A stretch of DNA of 64,000 nt from Acanthosoma haemorrhoidale. Lineage: Eukaryota; Arthropoda; Insecta; Hemiptera; Acanthosomatidae. Below are positions 61,101 to 64,000 of the stretch, piece by piece. The DNA lies in contig OV884009.1 of the NCBI GenBank assembly GCA_930367205.1, positions 93,951,189-94,015,188 of the forward strand, given 5' to 3'. Position numbers and translations under genes: made by a program. A model generated the notes under the pieces. The model was not told where the DNA came from. It did not search any database and saw nothing but the letters and a program-made list of their open reading frames with translations. Position 1 is the first letter of the stretch. Every line of letters starts with the position of its first letter.

Positions 61101-63399
61101 TATCTTTTTTTATTTTATTAAAGCATTACTTTTTTCTGTCCAGCTGTACATTTACCTTAACAAAAGCTTCTCCGTGGGGTCCATGTCCAAACTTAAAGAA
61201 TTGGCAGAACCTATTTTCAAGCAAAATGACTCATTTTTTTTTTTTAAACTTAACAAACAGGACAATTTTTCATAGTGCCAATGGACAAAGTATTTTATTT
61301 AATTTGCCTCTGTTTTGTCATGACAGAAAAATAATTTTAAATTGTGCCACTATAGTGTAAATACTATATTAATTTAGACCATTGCGGATATGTTTCTTAT
61401 TAGCATAAACTTATTTTCGAAGGTATATTGGGTGATTTAAAGTAGGTGCTGATTTTTTTTTTTCACTCCATTTATCAACATATTTACCAAAAGTAGGAAA
61501 GAAAAACAATTTAACTAAATGATTCAAAGAATAGGAAAATATATAATAAATAATTAAAATATGTCCATAAATTGTATAATACAACCAAAGATACTTGATG
61601 ATAAAATAAAGTAATAATTTAAAAAATACTTATAAACTTTTATATTACAGTTATTTTAATATATCAATACAAATTCATTGCATGCTTGTGAAATTAGTAA
61701 ATCCTCCTTTTGTTTCTGAGCTACGCACATTTTTGTTGTACAATCCATACATACAACTAGCAATCCCTGTCTAACCACAGTTATAGATTCTACTCTTAGT
61801 TTATTTTTCAAACTGATCATGATGCAGATCCACCACAAAACATTAATTTACACTTGTTCAATACCGATAATACTGCAGAAACACCTAAAAGCCTTTCTCA
61901 CTGAACCATAAGACCATTTTTTACAAAAAGCCGTATTCAGTTCACACTCCAGGTGTAATAGTTATAAGCAAATGAATTCCCAAGGTAGCAGGTTTGCAAT
62001 AGTTACGTCACTTGAAGGCCAAGGAAACTAAGGAAAAAGGTTCAGATAAAAGATGCACAGCAATTCCCAAGCTAATTTAGTCCGGAAGAAAAACAATCTA
62101 AAAAACAGCTTTACACACTGAATAATAAGGTTTATCACAATTTCAAGGATAACTCATGTTACTACATGATATATATTAATGGTGGGAAATAAACTTGAAC
62201 ATCAAATGTCTCTTACATCACAAGTACAGCAGAAAAATGATATCAATCTTATAAGAGTCCCAACCTACATAATGATTTTAATATTTTTTGTTTTGATTCC
62301 ACCAAAAATTATTGAATCATCCAATATTTTAGTACTATCATTCCCCCCATATATAACCCTCCTCAAAAATTAAAAGTATTAGTCACCAAGAGACATGCTA
62401 GTAGGAGTTTCAGCAGTGTCCAGTTTCTCCAATAAATTTCTGATTATGGTTGTGCTTTTTATGTGCGGAATAGTAAATGTGGTATGAATTAAATATTTAA
62501 TTGCTATCTATTAGTGGCTGGACAGCGCAGACTGCAATTTATTTGAAAAAAAAAATTCAATGCTGTGGTATTATATAATGTGAGAAGTTATATAATATTT
62601 ATTGAAAGTAATAGTTTAAAACTAATTATGATTACTACCATTTATGCACCTTATGAAGTCTAAAACAAATGTGAAATTTTTGAAATTATTTATTTTTATG
62701 TGATAAGTGTTTAATGATGTTATGTGCAATTAGTATATCATGAATTGAAAATCATTGGGTTTTAAATTTGATAAGATATGCTGATTCAAAACATGAACTT
62801 GTTTTCACAATGTCATAATTGATAATATATCCATATCATATAACAATTAACTGTAATTGTTTAAGCATACTGATAGTGCAAGATTATATTATACAACTCT
62901 GGTTTGAAAGGTTGCTAAGTAAAGATTGTTTTTCGAAATACAAATATTAAACCCAACTTTTAACTAATTTATAGAGAGTAGGATATTTTAAATGTTAGGG
63001 CTTAGTTATACATAATAAAAAAAAAAACACTGCATCAATTGTTCAAAGTTAAAACTTTACTTTTAAGAAATTTGATTTTATGAACTTAGGTGTAACACTT
63101 TGCTAAAATTTATTTAAAAGCTACAAATATATTAGTATATAAGGTAATACAAGGAACTTTTTTTTATTACAAGGTTTCTTAGTCTTTTTATCAAAATGAA
63201 TGTTGGGAAACATGGAATTTAATGTTAGATTATAATGAATCTAAAAAAAAAAAATGTATATTATTTAATGACACCTTGATATATTATTGGTTGCAGGCAA
63301 GGATATCATATGTTTGGAGTGACGTTATCATTTATTGCTACAAGGAGTGGACTTCTTCGATGGAAAGATCATACTAATAATCCTCAGAATGCTGCGTCA
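3936..63399 (+). CDS. CACNA2D-like: Voltage-gated calcium channel alpha2/delta subunit gene, 18 exons, both ends outside window
   Basis: Extracellular auxiliary subunit that helps traffic and stabilise voltage-gated calcium channels at the membrane and synapse (family knowledge). Eighteen exons, all with AG acceptors and GT donors, total 2052 nt and join in phase into 684 codons with no stop. In order the protein shows: VWA_N (codons 1-110, ending with WQYFGSATGF), VWA (about 140-300, with DVSSS at 149-153), the post-VWA stretch with ARPMVMY, a Cache-like region (405-555, with GVNGYSF, HPDLRPL and GTPFSLG) and the start of VGCC_alpha2 (CDKSLVQSLVFDAMVT, then FIATRSGLLRW). Typical family members have 1000-1250 residues, so roughly 200 N-terminal and 300 C-terminal residues lie outside. 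It looks most like alpha2delta-3/straightjacket, but arthropods have several paralogues and I cannot fix which. N-glycosylation sequons are visible in exons 1, 4, 5 and 14 and across the exon 7/8 junction. Confidence 0.95.
4135..5650. other. Intron 1, non-repetitive part
   Basis: Intronic sequence between exon 1 and the first LINE copy. Nothing recognisable; includes a C-run near 5485. Confidence 0.4.
5655..6286 (-). mobile_element. Jockey-type LINE fragment, RT/thumb region, inactive
   Basis: The reverse complement is clearly homologous to 15520-16150 of the larger copy, from the GSVLGP motif through LTWNPQTRLKRQELDRHFG and LKPIWTYGIEL. The catalytic FADD is degraded to a VDG version and a block after GSVLGP is missing. 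Both ends are truncated. This is a relic, not a gene. Confidence 0.85.
6352..6902 (-). mobile_element. Solo LTR, short form (LTR family 1)
   Basis: On the minus strand it starts TGTCGGGTTGTCACTAGG and ends near TTAGCGGTCGCAACT, matching the LTR at 9371-9975 in order and content, including GACTCCATTTT, TGCCCCGACAATGCACTA and AGAGGTACAGAGGTTT. Flanks TAAAC (6347-6351) and TAAGC (6903-6907) look like a target duplication with one change. No internal retroviral region adjoins it. Confidence 0.75.
8785..9208 (+). repeat. Minisatellite, eight 53-bp units inside LINE RT
   Basis: Eight head-to-tail units, each beginning ACACTGAAAAGCATACACAA, start at 8785 and every 53 bp thereafter. Units are nearly identical, differing at single positions (CAACAACAT or CAACAGCAT; AATCAT for AGCAT in one). 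The last unit leads straight into the RT motif VGFREQHSTVD, so the unit seems to derive from the LINE coding sequence just upstream of that motif. Confidence 0.92.
9371..9975 (+). mobile_element. Solo LTR with perfect 5-bp target duplication (LTR family 1, short form)
   Basis: Starts TGTCGGGTCGTCACTAGG and ends AGCGGTCGCTACA (TG...CA). It is flanked by CTAAT at 9366-9370 and CTAAT at 9976-9980, a perfect 5-bp duplication. The LINE reverse transcriptase frame resumes after it. No gag-pol is present, so it is a solo LTR left by recombination. Copies at 6352, 23210 and 28836 belong to the same family. Confidence 0.9.
10750..11180. other. AT-rich intronic sequence
   Basis: Tail region after the LINE relic, rich in ATTTTTATT-like runs, with no frame or repeat ends that I recognise. 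Confidence 0.4.
11183..11345 (+). repeat. Dispersed repeat (family 2), copy 1
   Basis: Starts near GGTGATGGGGCTT and contains ATAGTGTTAAACACTGGGTT and TGTCAGGTGCTGCA followed by GAGTCAAAAAATT. The same ordered blocks occur at 23888-24066. Its class is unknown; the shared edge could be part of an LTR or a short non-autonomous element. Confidence 0.6.
11400..13600. other. Intronic sequence with CT microsatellite
   Basis: Mostly AT-rich. A CT dinucleotide run lies at 12417-12445. A minus-strand open stretch near 13261-13560 reads YGEDKKEGKRATDAP and could be a remnant of a LINE first ORF, but I cannot support that. No alpha2/delta exon is missing here, since exons 1 and 2 join in phase. Confidence 0.4.
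13626..13669. repeat. Perfect inverted repeat, 19-bp arms, 6-nt loop
   Basis: GCTAAAACTGTACATTCCA (13626-13644), loop AGTGAG, then its exact reverse complement (13651-13669). Transcribed, it would form a perfect short hairpin. It may be the fused ends of a small transposon; no function can be assigned. Confidence 0.9.
14185..16590 (+). pseudogene. Jockey-type LINE, 5'-truncated ORF2 with 3' UTR
   Basis: Starts in the endonuclease end (QRLDDLSSDHSPLLLTI), then the linker (FRSNYFNSYLSSLS) and reverse transcriptase: SPGYDLLTPLIIKQLP, HQFGFRQRHSTAQQG, FLDIA-stop-DFDRVW, AGVPQGSVLGPILYNLYTAD, intact FADDT (15595-15609), YLGFHLDKRLTWNPHTR, then LKPIWTYGIELWGTAKKSN and LRTIVNAPYYVSNKTLHNDL. An in-frame stop sits at 15349-15351, just before the FD of motif A; another is at 15916-15918 and frame breaks occur near 14465 and 14880 (a CT run). 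The 3' end with the AATAAA-like tail matches 2700-2980 and 26702-26777. Non-autonomous now. Confidence 0.92.
16971..17108. mobile_element. Small MITE with about 33-bp inverted termini
   Basis: Left end TGGACCAAGCGACATGAAGT leading to TTATTTTGAGTAA; the right end TTACTCAAAACAAACTTTGT leading to ATCGCTTGGTCTA is its reverse complement with a few changes. Total about 138 bp with no coding capacity. Ends with flanking TA-rich sequence suggest a mariner/Tc1-type non-autonomous element. Confidence 0.7.
17110..18590. other. AT-rich intronic sequence
   Basis: Nothing recognised apart from mononucleotide T and A runs. There is no conserved exon or repeat end. Confidence 0.4.
18610..18648 (-). ncRNA. 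Hammerhead-like motif, Penelope-type
   Basis: On the minus strand the order is CTGATGA (18638-18644), a short stem with loop CGAATA, GAAA (18621-18624) and CGCCGAC. CTGATGA plus stem plus GAAA is the catalytic core pattern of hammerhead ribozymes, and similar motifs are known in Penelope-like retroelements. I could not find a convincing partner strand for stem III, so a working ribozyme is not shown. Confidence 0.4.
19348..19378. repeat. Inverted repeat, 13-bp perfect arms
   Basis: TTCTACGAAAATA (19348-19360), loop GAAAA, then TATTTTCGTAGAA (19366-19378). Short perfect hairpin in intron 1, no known role. Confidence 0.8.
20040..20600 (-). pseudogene. Tc1-like transposase relic
   Basis: Minus-strand translation, with frameshifts, shows the helix-turn-helix segment DRPRVAEPRDDRFIVLRTLR then NRLSTATETAH, followed downstream by HRRARLELDREHFLLTENEW and SSVLFSDESASLSPDGRLRV then YRRP. 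The FSDES motif carries the second catalytic aspartate of the Tc1/mariner DDE enzyme. Several stops and frame changes mean it is dead, and terminal repeats were not found. Confidence 0.75.
20735..21345. mobile_element. Possible pogo/Tigger-type non-autonomous element
   Basis: Left part has CAATCCCGATAACTC and later ATCGGGATTACGAATTAT; the right part near 21320-21340 has ATTAACGGGATACGAAT in the opposite sense. Such -CCCGATAA-/-TTATCGGG- ends are typical of pogo-group elements. Ends cannot be set exactly, and no transposase is seen. Confidence 0.35.
21747..21878 (+). CDS. CACNA2D-like: alpha2/delta exon 2 (end of VWA_N)
   Basis: Acceptor TTTCAG, donor GGTAAGT; 132 nt, phase 1 on both sides. 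The reading contains VINTLKWSEHLDPVFVNNYE and DPTLSWQYFGSATGF, the most recognisable signature of the alpha2/delta N-terminal domain. The split codon with exon 1 gives Asp, keeping the frame. It is separated from exon 1 by 17.6 kb of repeat-rich intron. Confidence 0.95.
23210..23712 (+). mobile_element. LTR fragment, long form (LTR family 1), 3' truncated
   Basis: Starts TGTCGGGAATCGCTG. Shares CTGACTCCAT, GTGCCCCGACAAAGCACTAT and GTTCAGGAGAAGAGG with the other copies, then carries a block of about 250 bp (from GGGTAGGTATTATA) that is nearly identical to 29010-29260 and absent from the copies at 6352 and 9371. Its 5' part differs strongly from the others, suggesting a subfamily. Homology stops near 23712. 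Confidence 0.75.
23888..24070 (+). repeat. Dispersed repeat (family 2), copy 2
   Basis: Shares GGTGATGGGGCTT, TGCCATC, ATAGTGTTAAACACC, GGTTTGTCAGGTATTGCA and GAGTCGAAAAATT with 11183-11345 in the same order. An internal stretch is longer here. A GGGGGGTTTCCCCCC palindrome follows at about 24115. Confidence 0.6.
24130..25640. other. AT-rich intron 2, no further feature
   Basis: Very AT-rich, with a small TGGCGGTAAACCGCCA palindrome near 25152. Nothing else recognisable before exon 3. Confidence 0.4.
25652..25923 (+). CDS. CACNA2D-like: alpha2/delta exon 3 (start of VWA domain, MIDAS loop 1)
   Basis: Acceptor TTTAAG, donor CAGGTAAAA; 272 nt, phase 1 in and 0 out. Begins AMQWPPEE, then RTSNWYVGASTSPKDLAIML, the DVSSSMS metal-site loop (DxSxS intact, visible codons 149-153), LGDDDFVNVFTFS and VPCFKNMLVQ. 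These are the standard landmarks of the alpha2/delta VWA fold, which binds a divalent ion. Confidence 0.95.
26702..26777 (+). mobile_element. Jockey-type LINE, 3' tail only
   Basis: TTATCTTAATTACTTATTGC then CTTATAA and GGCAGATTGTAATTATTGC, followed by AATAAAGGAATTATA. This is the same 3' end as at 16535-16590 and, inverted, 2700-2770. It is an extreme 5' truncation of about 75 bp. Confidence 0.75.
27018..27128 (+). CDS. CACNA2D-like: alpha2/delta exon 4 (VWA domain)
   Basis: Acceptor ATTAG, donor AAAGTAAAT; 111 nt, phase 0 both sides, so exactly 37 codons. Contains NKREIIAALDGLQIENGANF and SAALVTGFDILQK, matching the VWA helices after VPCFK-LVQ. NFS is a possible glycosylation site. The threonine of a classical MIDAS second loop is not evident here. 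Confidence 0.93.
27430..28210 (-). pseudogene. LINE relic, RNase H and C-terminal region
   Basis: Minus-strand frames, badly interrupted, give an RNase H piece (IQGNKEADYVTNNHNKIL) and then RMIILSCLFIEHNDFTHNYF with SPPTCGD, equivalent to the LRIGHTRLTH---C motif that follows RNase H in several LINE clades. It lies in intron 4 of the host gene, antisense to it. Confidence 0.6.
28290..28570 (-). pseudogene. LINE relic, C-terminal zinc-like end
   Basis: Minus-strand reading has ICPKCKSEEKICYHILGECE, then LWFYTLGCDKIPLEELNSIR and ILDFVRRTHRF, matching the C--C----H-L-C end and the ---IL-F-R tail of LINE ORF2 proteins. It sits 5' of, and in the same orientation as, the RNase H relic at 27430-28210 but in the wrong order for one element, so these are probably two insertions. 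Confidence 0.55.
28836..29715 (+). mobile_element. Solo LTR, long form with GT-AG bounded block (LTR family 1)
   Basis: Starts TATCGGGTCGTCACG (first G of TG mutated) and ends TTAGCGATCGCTACA. Flanked by CCTGG at 28831-28835 and CCTGG at 29716-29720, a perfect 5-bp target duplication. Compared with the 605-bp copy it has about 275-295 extra bp between 29012 and 29306. The last 60 bp are almost identical to the copy at 9371. It lies in intron 4 of the host gene, sense orientation. Confidence 0.9.
29047..29262 (+). other. Open frame inside the LTR block, conserved with 23493-
   Basis: A 71-codon open stretch (no start Met) includes VGENRPDPKGECEPETGLPW then ETLLGKVCRATATIVR and EVSPKEVLVLARRR. 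The copy at 23493 keeps the same frame with VGENRPDPQGECEPESGSPW and EVSSKEVLVLARRR. I do not recognise the family. It may be part of a retroelement protein or just a recent duplicate. Confidence 0.35.
30177..30369 (+). CDS. CACNA2D-like: alpha2/delta exon 5 (VWA domain, altered TDG loop)
   Basis: Acceptor TTTTTCAG, donor GGTAAAT; 193 nt, phase 0 in and 1 out. Reads YNRSGKGCQCNQALMFITTG, then FKEYNWPHMPVRVFTYLVGK and FDMACDNKG. The family usually has ITDG or VTDG where this has ITTG (codon 257, bases 30231-30233), so the aspartate of the third metal-site loop is replaced by threonine. NRS is a possible glycosylation site. Confidence 0.95.
31189..31325 (+). CDS. CACNA2D-like: alpha2/delta exon 6 (post-VWA)
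   Basis: Acceptor TTGCAG, donor CAGGTATGT; 137 nt, phase 1 in and 0 out. Contains GYYEHIDKSDNIREKVLNYL and RVMARPMVMYQ followed by WTPVYAGGQ, equivalent to the YL-VL-RPMV motif and WT-VY motif after the VWA domain in other family members. Confidence 0.93.
31441..31527 (+). CDS. CACNA2D-like: alpha2/delta exon 7
   Basis: Acceptor TATTTCAG, donor ACAGTAAGA; 87 nt, phase 0 both sides. Encodes a segment with LMTTVSTPIFDRRNLT, the conserved TTV-xPVF strand before the Cache-type region. NLT, read across the junction with exon 8, is a possible glycosylation site. Confidence 0.92.
31605..31685 (+). CDS. CACNA2D-like: alpha2/delta exon 8 (Cache-type region begins)
   Basis: Acceptor TTTTCAG, donor AAGGTAATA; 81 nt, phase 0 both sides. 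Reads VRTANLLGVVGNDIPIQQIK and LVPPYK, the LLGVVG-D-P motif of the family. Confidence 0.93.
31750..31835 (-). repeat. tRNA-derived SINE-like fragment
   Basis: On the minus strand TAGTTTGGTTGATAGAGC resembles a tRNA A box and GGTCCCTACTTCAAGTCCTG resembles the B box region. It lies immediately before the LINE tail at 31806-32360 in intron 8. Confidence 0.5.
31806..33260 (-). pseudogene. LINE relic, RT palm to C-terminus
   Basis: Minus-strand pieces in order from 33260: VFDTIDHSALLYELKSL (motif A), stop-ADGSQIYLSFPPL (degraded YADDTQIYL), ITFDPTISWNHHISHQL, LVSSLILPHFVYVW and finally YDHSFLSRFITLWNSPTPNI with SSRQTFKTLLLQHL. The catalytic DD is DG and stops occur throughout. The tail resembles the LINE end at 395-600. 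Confidence 0.8.
33690..33848 (-). mobile_element. Copia-type LTR (3' LTR of minus-strand element)
   Basis: On the minus strand it runs TGTTAAGGAATATTAATCCA ... ACCACA. A purine-rich tract GGATTAAGGGGGAA lies just outside it on the internal side (33849-33862), as expected of a polypurine tract. It is about 80 percent alike to 37953-38117 by eye. Confidence 0.75.
33849..35720 (-). pseudogene. Copia retrotransposon pol relic, RT deleted
   Basis: Minus-strand pieces: ICEKKVINIVAPRKPLTEGR, protease VYKWVIDSGATAIKPSHDLT, pre-integrase WHRRLRHLNYSGV, integrase SGIKHERAIPYT, then NPEEAWTGRKTDFSHLE and DPKAQEFIMVGYSEGTKG, and after a gap QPILHDIFIKALPPVKRKYC then GGMLRNI next to the polypurine tract. 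The reverse transcriptase core is missing between about 34480 and 34150. Frameshifts and stops are frequent. Confidence 0.8.
36184..37900 (-). pseudogene. Mag-like Gypsy relic: gag knuckle, protease end, integrase; RT deleted
   Basis: From high to low coordinates: LELAHRQSQSMGK and GQKMHNPLVCPTRDVYC (gag zinc knuckle, damaged), a protease-like SLSLLHSTTKIQG, then integrase FERLSID, FSFPCPDTDSDT, EQSDRGTNFILQELKFFLRK, YNPQ-like and TIDVYLKSRN, TATNT-AHKNMFNFAWKS, and the C-terminal YLKHRPLVTELV ... RRCSRIFRLPSCL. The reverse transcriptase and RNase H are absent. It sits between the two Copia-type LTRs, same orientation. Confidence 0.75.
37953..38117 (-). mobile_element. Copia-type LTR (5' LTR of minus-strand element)
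   Basis: TGTGGTAATTATTTATTAAG ... GGATTAATATTCCTTAACA on the plus strand, the partner of 33690-33848; the shared core includes GATCACAGTACATAGCTAAC and CAAGAGAAACTGTAAT. Outer flanks CACAG (left) and TTTAC (right) do not match, so no target duplication is left. Gypsy gag sequence starts within a few dozen bases, not Copia gag. Confidence 0.7.
38118..39668. other. AT-rich end of intron 8
   Basis: No repeats with clear ends and no frames of interest; mainly AT-rich sequence leading to the exon 9 acceptor. Confidence 0.4.
39669..39743 (+). CDS. CACNA2D-like: alpha2/delta exon 9 (Cache-type region)
   Basis: Acceptor TACTACAG, donor CTTGTGAGT; 75 nt, phase 0 both sides. Encodes IGVNGYSFIVNNNGHILYHP and DLRPL, the highly conserved NGY-F--NNNG-IL-HP-LRPL motif. 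It follows an 8-kb intron filled with retroelements. Confidence 0.96.
39744..41695. other. Intron 9 with unassigned open stretches
   Basis: Short plus-strand frames at 40426-40798 and 41052-41249 (with RRIRQVRRVRSITAGFDRRF) have a composition unlike the surrounding AT-rich DNA. An ATGATA microsatellite-like run lies at 40400-40442. The frames look like remnants of an unidentified mobile element, but I match them to no family. Confidence 0.35.
41696..41710 (+). CDS. CACNA2D-like: alpha2/delta exon 10: 15-nt in-frame microexon (LDKNL)
   Basis: A polypyrimidine tract and TTTCTAG precede CTGGACAAAAATTTG, which is followed by the strong donor GTGAGTTTTG. Both flanking exons end and begin in phase 0, so inclusion adds exactly Leu-Asp-Lys-Asn-Leu and skipping joins RPL to FVETLKPNYN. 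The insert falls at the variable loop where family members differ in length. It may be alternatively spliced; sequence alone cannot show use. Confidence 0.72.
41885..41950 (-). repeat. tRNA-derived SINE-like fragment
   Basis: Minus strand: AGTTGGTTATAGCCTGAG (A-box like) and TCTCAGTTTCAATTTCCAGC (B-box like), in tRNA-like spacing. No tRNA fold can be completed. Confidence 0.5.
42018..42072 (+). repeat. tRNA-like fragment
   Basis: CTTAGTTGGATAGGCACTG followed by TTTAGGTTTGATCATAG gives A-box and B-box like sequence in tRNA spacing. Probably a SINE head or tRNA pseudogene. It lies just before exon 11. Confidence 0.4.
42160..42264 (+). CDS. CACNA2D-like: alpha2/delta exon 11
   Basis: Acceptor TATTTCAG, donor GATGTAAGT; 105 nt, phase 0 both sides. 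Contains FVETLKPNYNSIDLTNVELL and ends RRDNNSLLND. The KPNYNS-DL--VE motif is diagnostic for alpha2/delta. Confidence 0.95.
42265..44683. other. Intron 11, no further feature
   Basis: AT-rich sequence without recognisable repeats or genes, including a minus-strand open stretch of 63 codons at 44325 that has no family resemblance. Confidence 0.4.
44684..44755 (+). CDS. CACNA2D-like: alpha2/delta exon 12
   Basis: Acceptor TTTCAG, donor ATGGTAAAA; 72 nt, phase 0 both sides. Encodes LRNDMVNQIEGETELKVKVH then YDEM, equivalent to the MVN--G---- stretch before the K/R-R-tract of the family. Confidence 0.92.
44756..47496. other. Intron 12, one unassigned frame
   Basis: A plus-strand stretch at 46560-46693 reads LNRGLTKTRTIRQTARQVKN then LDFGKIKETLKSKQ; it could be the remains of a mobile-element protein but I do not recognise it. 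Near 47030-47080 a short AATGGTGG / CCACCATT inverted pair occurs. The rest is AT-rich. Confidence 0.35.
47497..47638 (+). CDS. CACNA2D-like: alpha2/delta exon 13 (second Cache-type half)
   Basis: Acceptor TTTTTAG, donor ATGGTAAGT; 142 nt, phase 0 in, 1 out. Contains KRVTSRRQKYFYHPIEGTPF, SLGLVLPDGYGLYEVL and ends in KLSHVN. The GTPFSLG motif is strongly conserved in all family members. Confidence 0.95.
47732..47777 (+). CDS. CACNA2D-like: alpha2/delta exon 14 (46 nt)
   Basis: Acceptor AATTCAG, donor ATGGTAAAT; 46 nt, phase 1 in, 2 out. With split codons on both sides it reads VTEYFKGENWRVHPEW. NVT across the exon 13/14 junction is a glycosylation sequon. Separated from exon 13 by an intron of only 93 nt. 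Confidence 0.88.
48400..49250 (+). pseudogene. Gypsy-type RNase H relic
   Basis: Plus-strand translation includes KYQHIAGKNNKVADYLNRNP, the typical end of a Gypsy/Ty3 RNase H domain (H--GK-N-VAD-LSR), followed by an AT-rich gag-pol-like tail. Stops are frequent. It lies in intron 14, sense to the host gene; no LTR found. Confidence 0.6.
49983..50128 (+). CDS. CACNA2D-like: alpha2/delta exon 15
   Basis: Acceptor GTTACAG, donor CCGGTATTA; 146 nt, phase 2 in, 1 out. The split codon gives Trp, then VYCEYNYAGEHKFTSPEDQV, LHFLSRTRRPGWKWMSLRRR and SLNHLHDP. The WxYC and P-E--L--FL patterns match the family just before the CDK-L motif. Confidence 0.93.
50640..50893 (-). repeat. SINE (tRNA-derived)
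   Basis: Read from 50893 down: TAGCCTAATTGTTAGCATGC (A-box head), then CTCCTGGCTGC and a body with GTAGCTACTTGAATAA that resembles the body of the element at 57375-57675 (GTAGCTTGAATAA). The B box is degraded. It lies in intron 15, antisense. Confidence 0.55.
51110..51151 (+). CDS. CACNA2D-like: alpha2/delta exon 16 (42 nt)
   Basis: Acceptor TTTCAG, donor TGTACGT (a weaker donor); 42 nt, phase 1 both sides. Reads EQSGTKKMEKDSYY and leaves the first base of a Cys codon completed by exon 17. The segment is a variable linker, so support is mainly from phase, splice sites and the intact CDK motif it creates. Confidence 0.78.
51286..51379 (+). CDS. CACNA2D-like: alpha2/delta exon 17 (start of VGCC_alpha2 region)
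   Basis: Acceptor TTATAG, donor CAGTAAGT; 94 nt, phase 1 in, 2 out. Encodes CDKSLVQSLVFDAMVTEGLD then KSDTSNIKEDK. The CDK-L---L-FDA-VT motif is a hallmark of the family. Confidence 0.95.
51380..52890. other. AT-rich start of intron 17 with GA tract
   Basis: AT-rich sequence. Low-complexity GAGAGAAAG-type tract at 52222-52262; imperfect TTATTGATTAATTATTATTT repeats at 51610-51680. Confidence 0.5.
52900..53645 (-). pseudogene. LINE-type RNase H relic
   Basis: Minus-strand reading contains DKITEDIWLNMQRLKTIPKT then FKIECAKGHL-stop-VERNEPADF, matching the RNase H motif W-KGH-G--GNE-AD of LINE proteins, preceded by a degenerate stretch. Stops show it is dead. Confidence 0.55.
53650..54690. other. 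Intron 17, no gene recognised
   Basis: AT-rich, then a plus-strand open stretch of 107 codons (54414-54734) rich in Leu and Ser with CT-rich codons. It resembles no family I know and ends in the fold-back element, so it is probably chance. Confidence 0.4.
54697..54889. mobile_element. Fold-back (long inverted repeat) element
   Basis: Left end AATATCATGCCACT, then ACATACATTTTTAATTAGGA; the right end TCCTAATTAAAAATGTATGT ... AGTGGCATGATATT is its reverse complement. Pairing resumes inside (ACCTGACAACATGGCAAA against TTTGCTGTTGTTAGGT). Arms total about 85 nt each around a short AT-rich loop. A MITE or fold-back transposon is likely. Confidence 0.8.
54890..57370. other. AT-rich intron 17 sequence
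   Basis: No coding frames, exons or clear repeat ends detected. Confidence 0.4.
57375..57675 (-). repeat. SINE (tRNA-derived) with intact T-arm
   Basis: On the minus strand the head has AAGTGATTATCATGCTG (A-box like) and CCAGGTTCGATCCCTGG at 57608-57624, a perfect 5-bp T-stem around TTCGATC. The acceptor stem cannot be paired, so this is not a working tRNA. A body of about 240 bp follows and resembles 50640-50893. Confidence 0.7.
57676..63296. other. AT-rich intron 17 sequence
   Basis: About 5.6 kb without conserved motifs. Open stretches at 60639-60890 and 61045-61360 are AT-biased and match nothing I know. Exons 17 and 18 join in phase, so no exon is required here. Confidence 0.45.
63297..63399 (+). 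CDS. CACNA2D-like: alpha2/delta exon 18 (VGCC_alpha2 region, last in window)
   Basis: Acceptor GTTGCAG, donor TCAGTATAAG; 103 nt, phase 2 in, 0 out. Reads GYHMFGVTLSFIATRSGLLR then WKDHTNNPQNAAS. The F-ATRSGL-RW motif places it directly after exon 17 in the family order despite the 11.9-kb intron between. The frame would stop just past the donor, so splicing onward is needed. Confidence 0.9.
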
Positions 63400-64000
63400 G
63401 TATAAGAATTTTACTATAACTTCAAATAATGTTTCTTAATAAATATTGTGTTTCATGCTTTAATTTACTAGAGTTTATAGCATCCTGAATTGGACTATAT
63501 TAATTTGATAAGGTAAAATTCAACAATAAGTAGTTAATTATTAATGTAATGAGTATTTGAGTGTATTAGTTTTCACTGTGAGCATGTGTGTGTTCCTGCA
63601 AAAATTTTTGCATCACTAAAAATTTCCATTATTTTTACGTTTTGAAGATATAGTTCATGAAAAATGTATTGTAATTATTAGTATTTATAAATATTTTTCA
63701 AAATCATCGGTATTTTTAGCTTATTTATTTAAATAAGACTTTGTAAAATGATTTTTAACATATTAAAGATTAGAAAAAGTCCAGGACGCAGCAAAATTTC
63801 ATCTTTTAAAAATTTTTCACATAAAGTAATGTGTTTCCTTGTATTTTTCTTTATCAGTTAAGCTTATGACTAGGTTACTTCCATAACAAAAATATGGACA
63901 GATTGTTGTTATATACAAACCAGTAAAAAAAATAAGATCCTTAGATAGCTACAGACAGAATTGAAAAAAATATTTGAAGAATGATTGAAATAAATACTCA
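63400..64000. other. Start of the intron after exon 18
   Basis: AT-rich intronic sequence; the next alpha2/delta exon is beyond the window. Confidence 0.6.

Overview
This is a eukaryotic, AT-rich, intron-dominated window with large transposon loads. Spliceosomal GT-AG introns, Jockey-type LINEs, Mag-like Gypsy, Copia, Tc1-like relics and tRNA-derived SINEs all fit an arthropod nuclear genome, most likely an insect; I cannot name the species from the sequence.

One host gene spans almost the whole window on the + strand: a voltage-gated calcium channel alpha2/delta auxiliary subunit, closest in character to the alpha2delta-3 / Drosophila straightjacket type. I could place 18 coding exons from 3936 to 63399. 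They join in phase without a break into 684 codons and carry, in order, the end of the VWA_N domain, the VWA domain with a DxSxS metal site, a Cache-type region and the start of the VGCC_alpha2 region. The signal peptide and first part of VWA_N lie upstream of the window, and the rest of the delta part and the membrane/GPI end lie downstream. Most exons are short; one is a 15-nt in-frame microexon (41696-41710).

Layout. 1-3935: the intron upstream of the first visible exon, with two LINE 3' ends and a Tc1-like terminus. 4135-21746: a 17.6-kb intron packed with mobile elements: two LINE copies (one carrying an array of eight 53-bp units in its reverse transcriptase frame and a solo LTR with perfect target duplication), a larger Jockey copy, a small MITE, a hammerhead-like motif, a Tc1 transposase relic and a perfect 19-bp hairpin. 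21879-31685: exons 2-8 with two further copies of the LTR family and LINE relics between. 31686-39668: an 8-kb intron holding a minus-strand LINE, then a Copia element and a Mag-like Gypsy element between two related short LTRs. 39744-51379: exons 10-17 with short AT-rich introns and a Gypsy relic. 51380-63296: a 12-kb intron with a LINE relic, a long fold-back element and a SINE. 63297-63399: the last visible exon.

I found no operon, defence system or other clearly new multi-gene system. The points most worth checking are the microexon, the lost metal-site aspartate of the VWA domain, and the GT-AG bounded block inside one subfamily of the LTR element.
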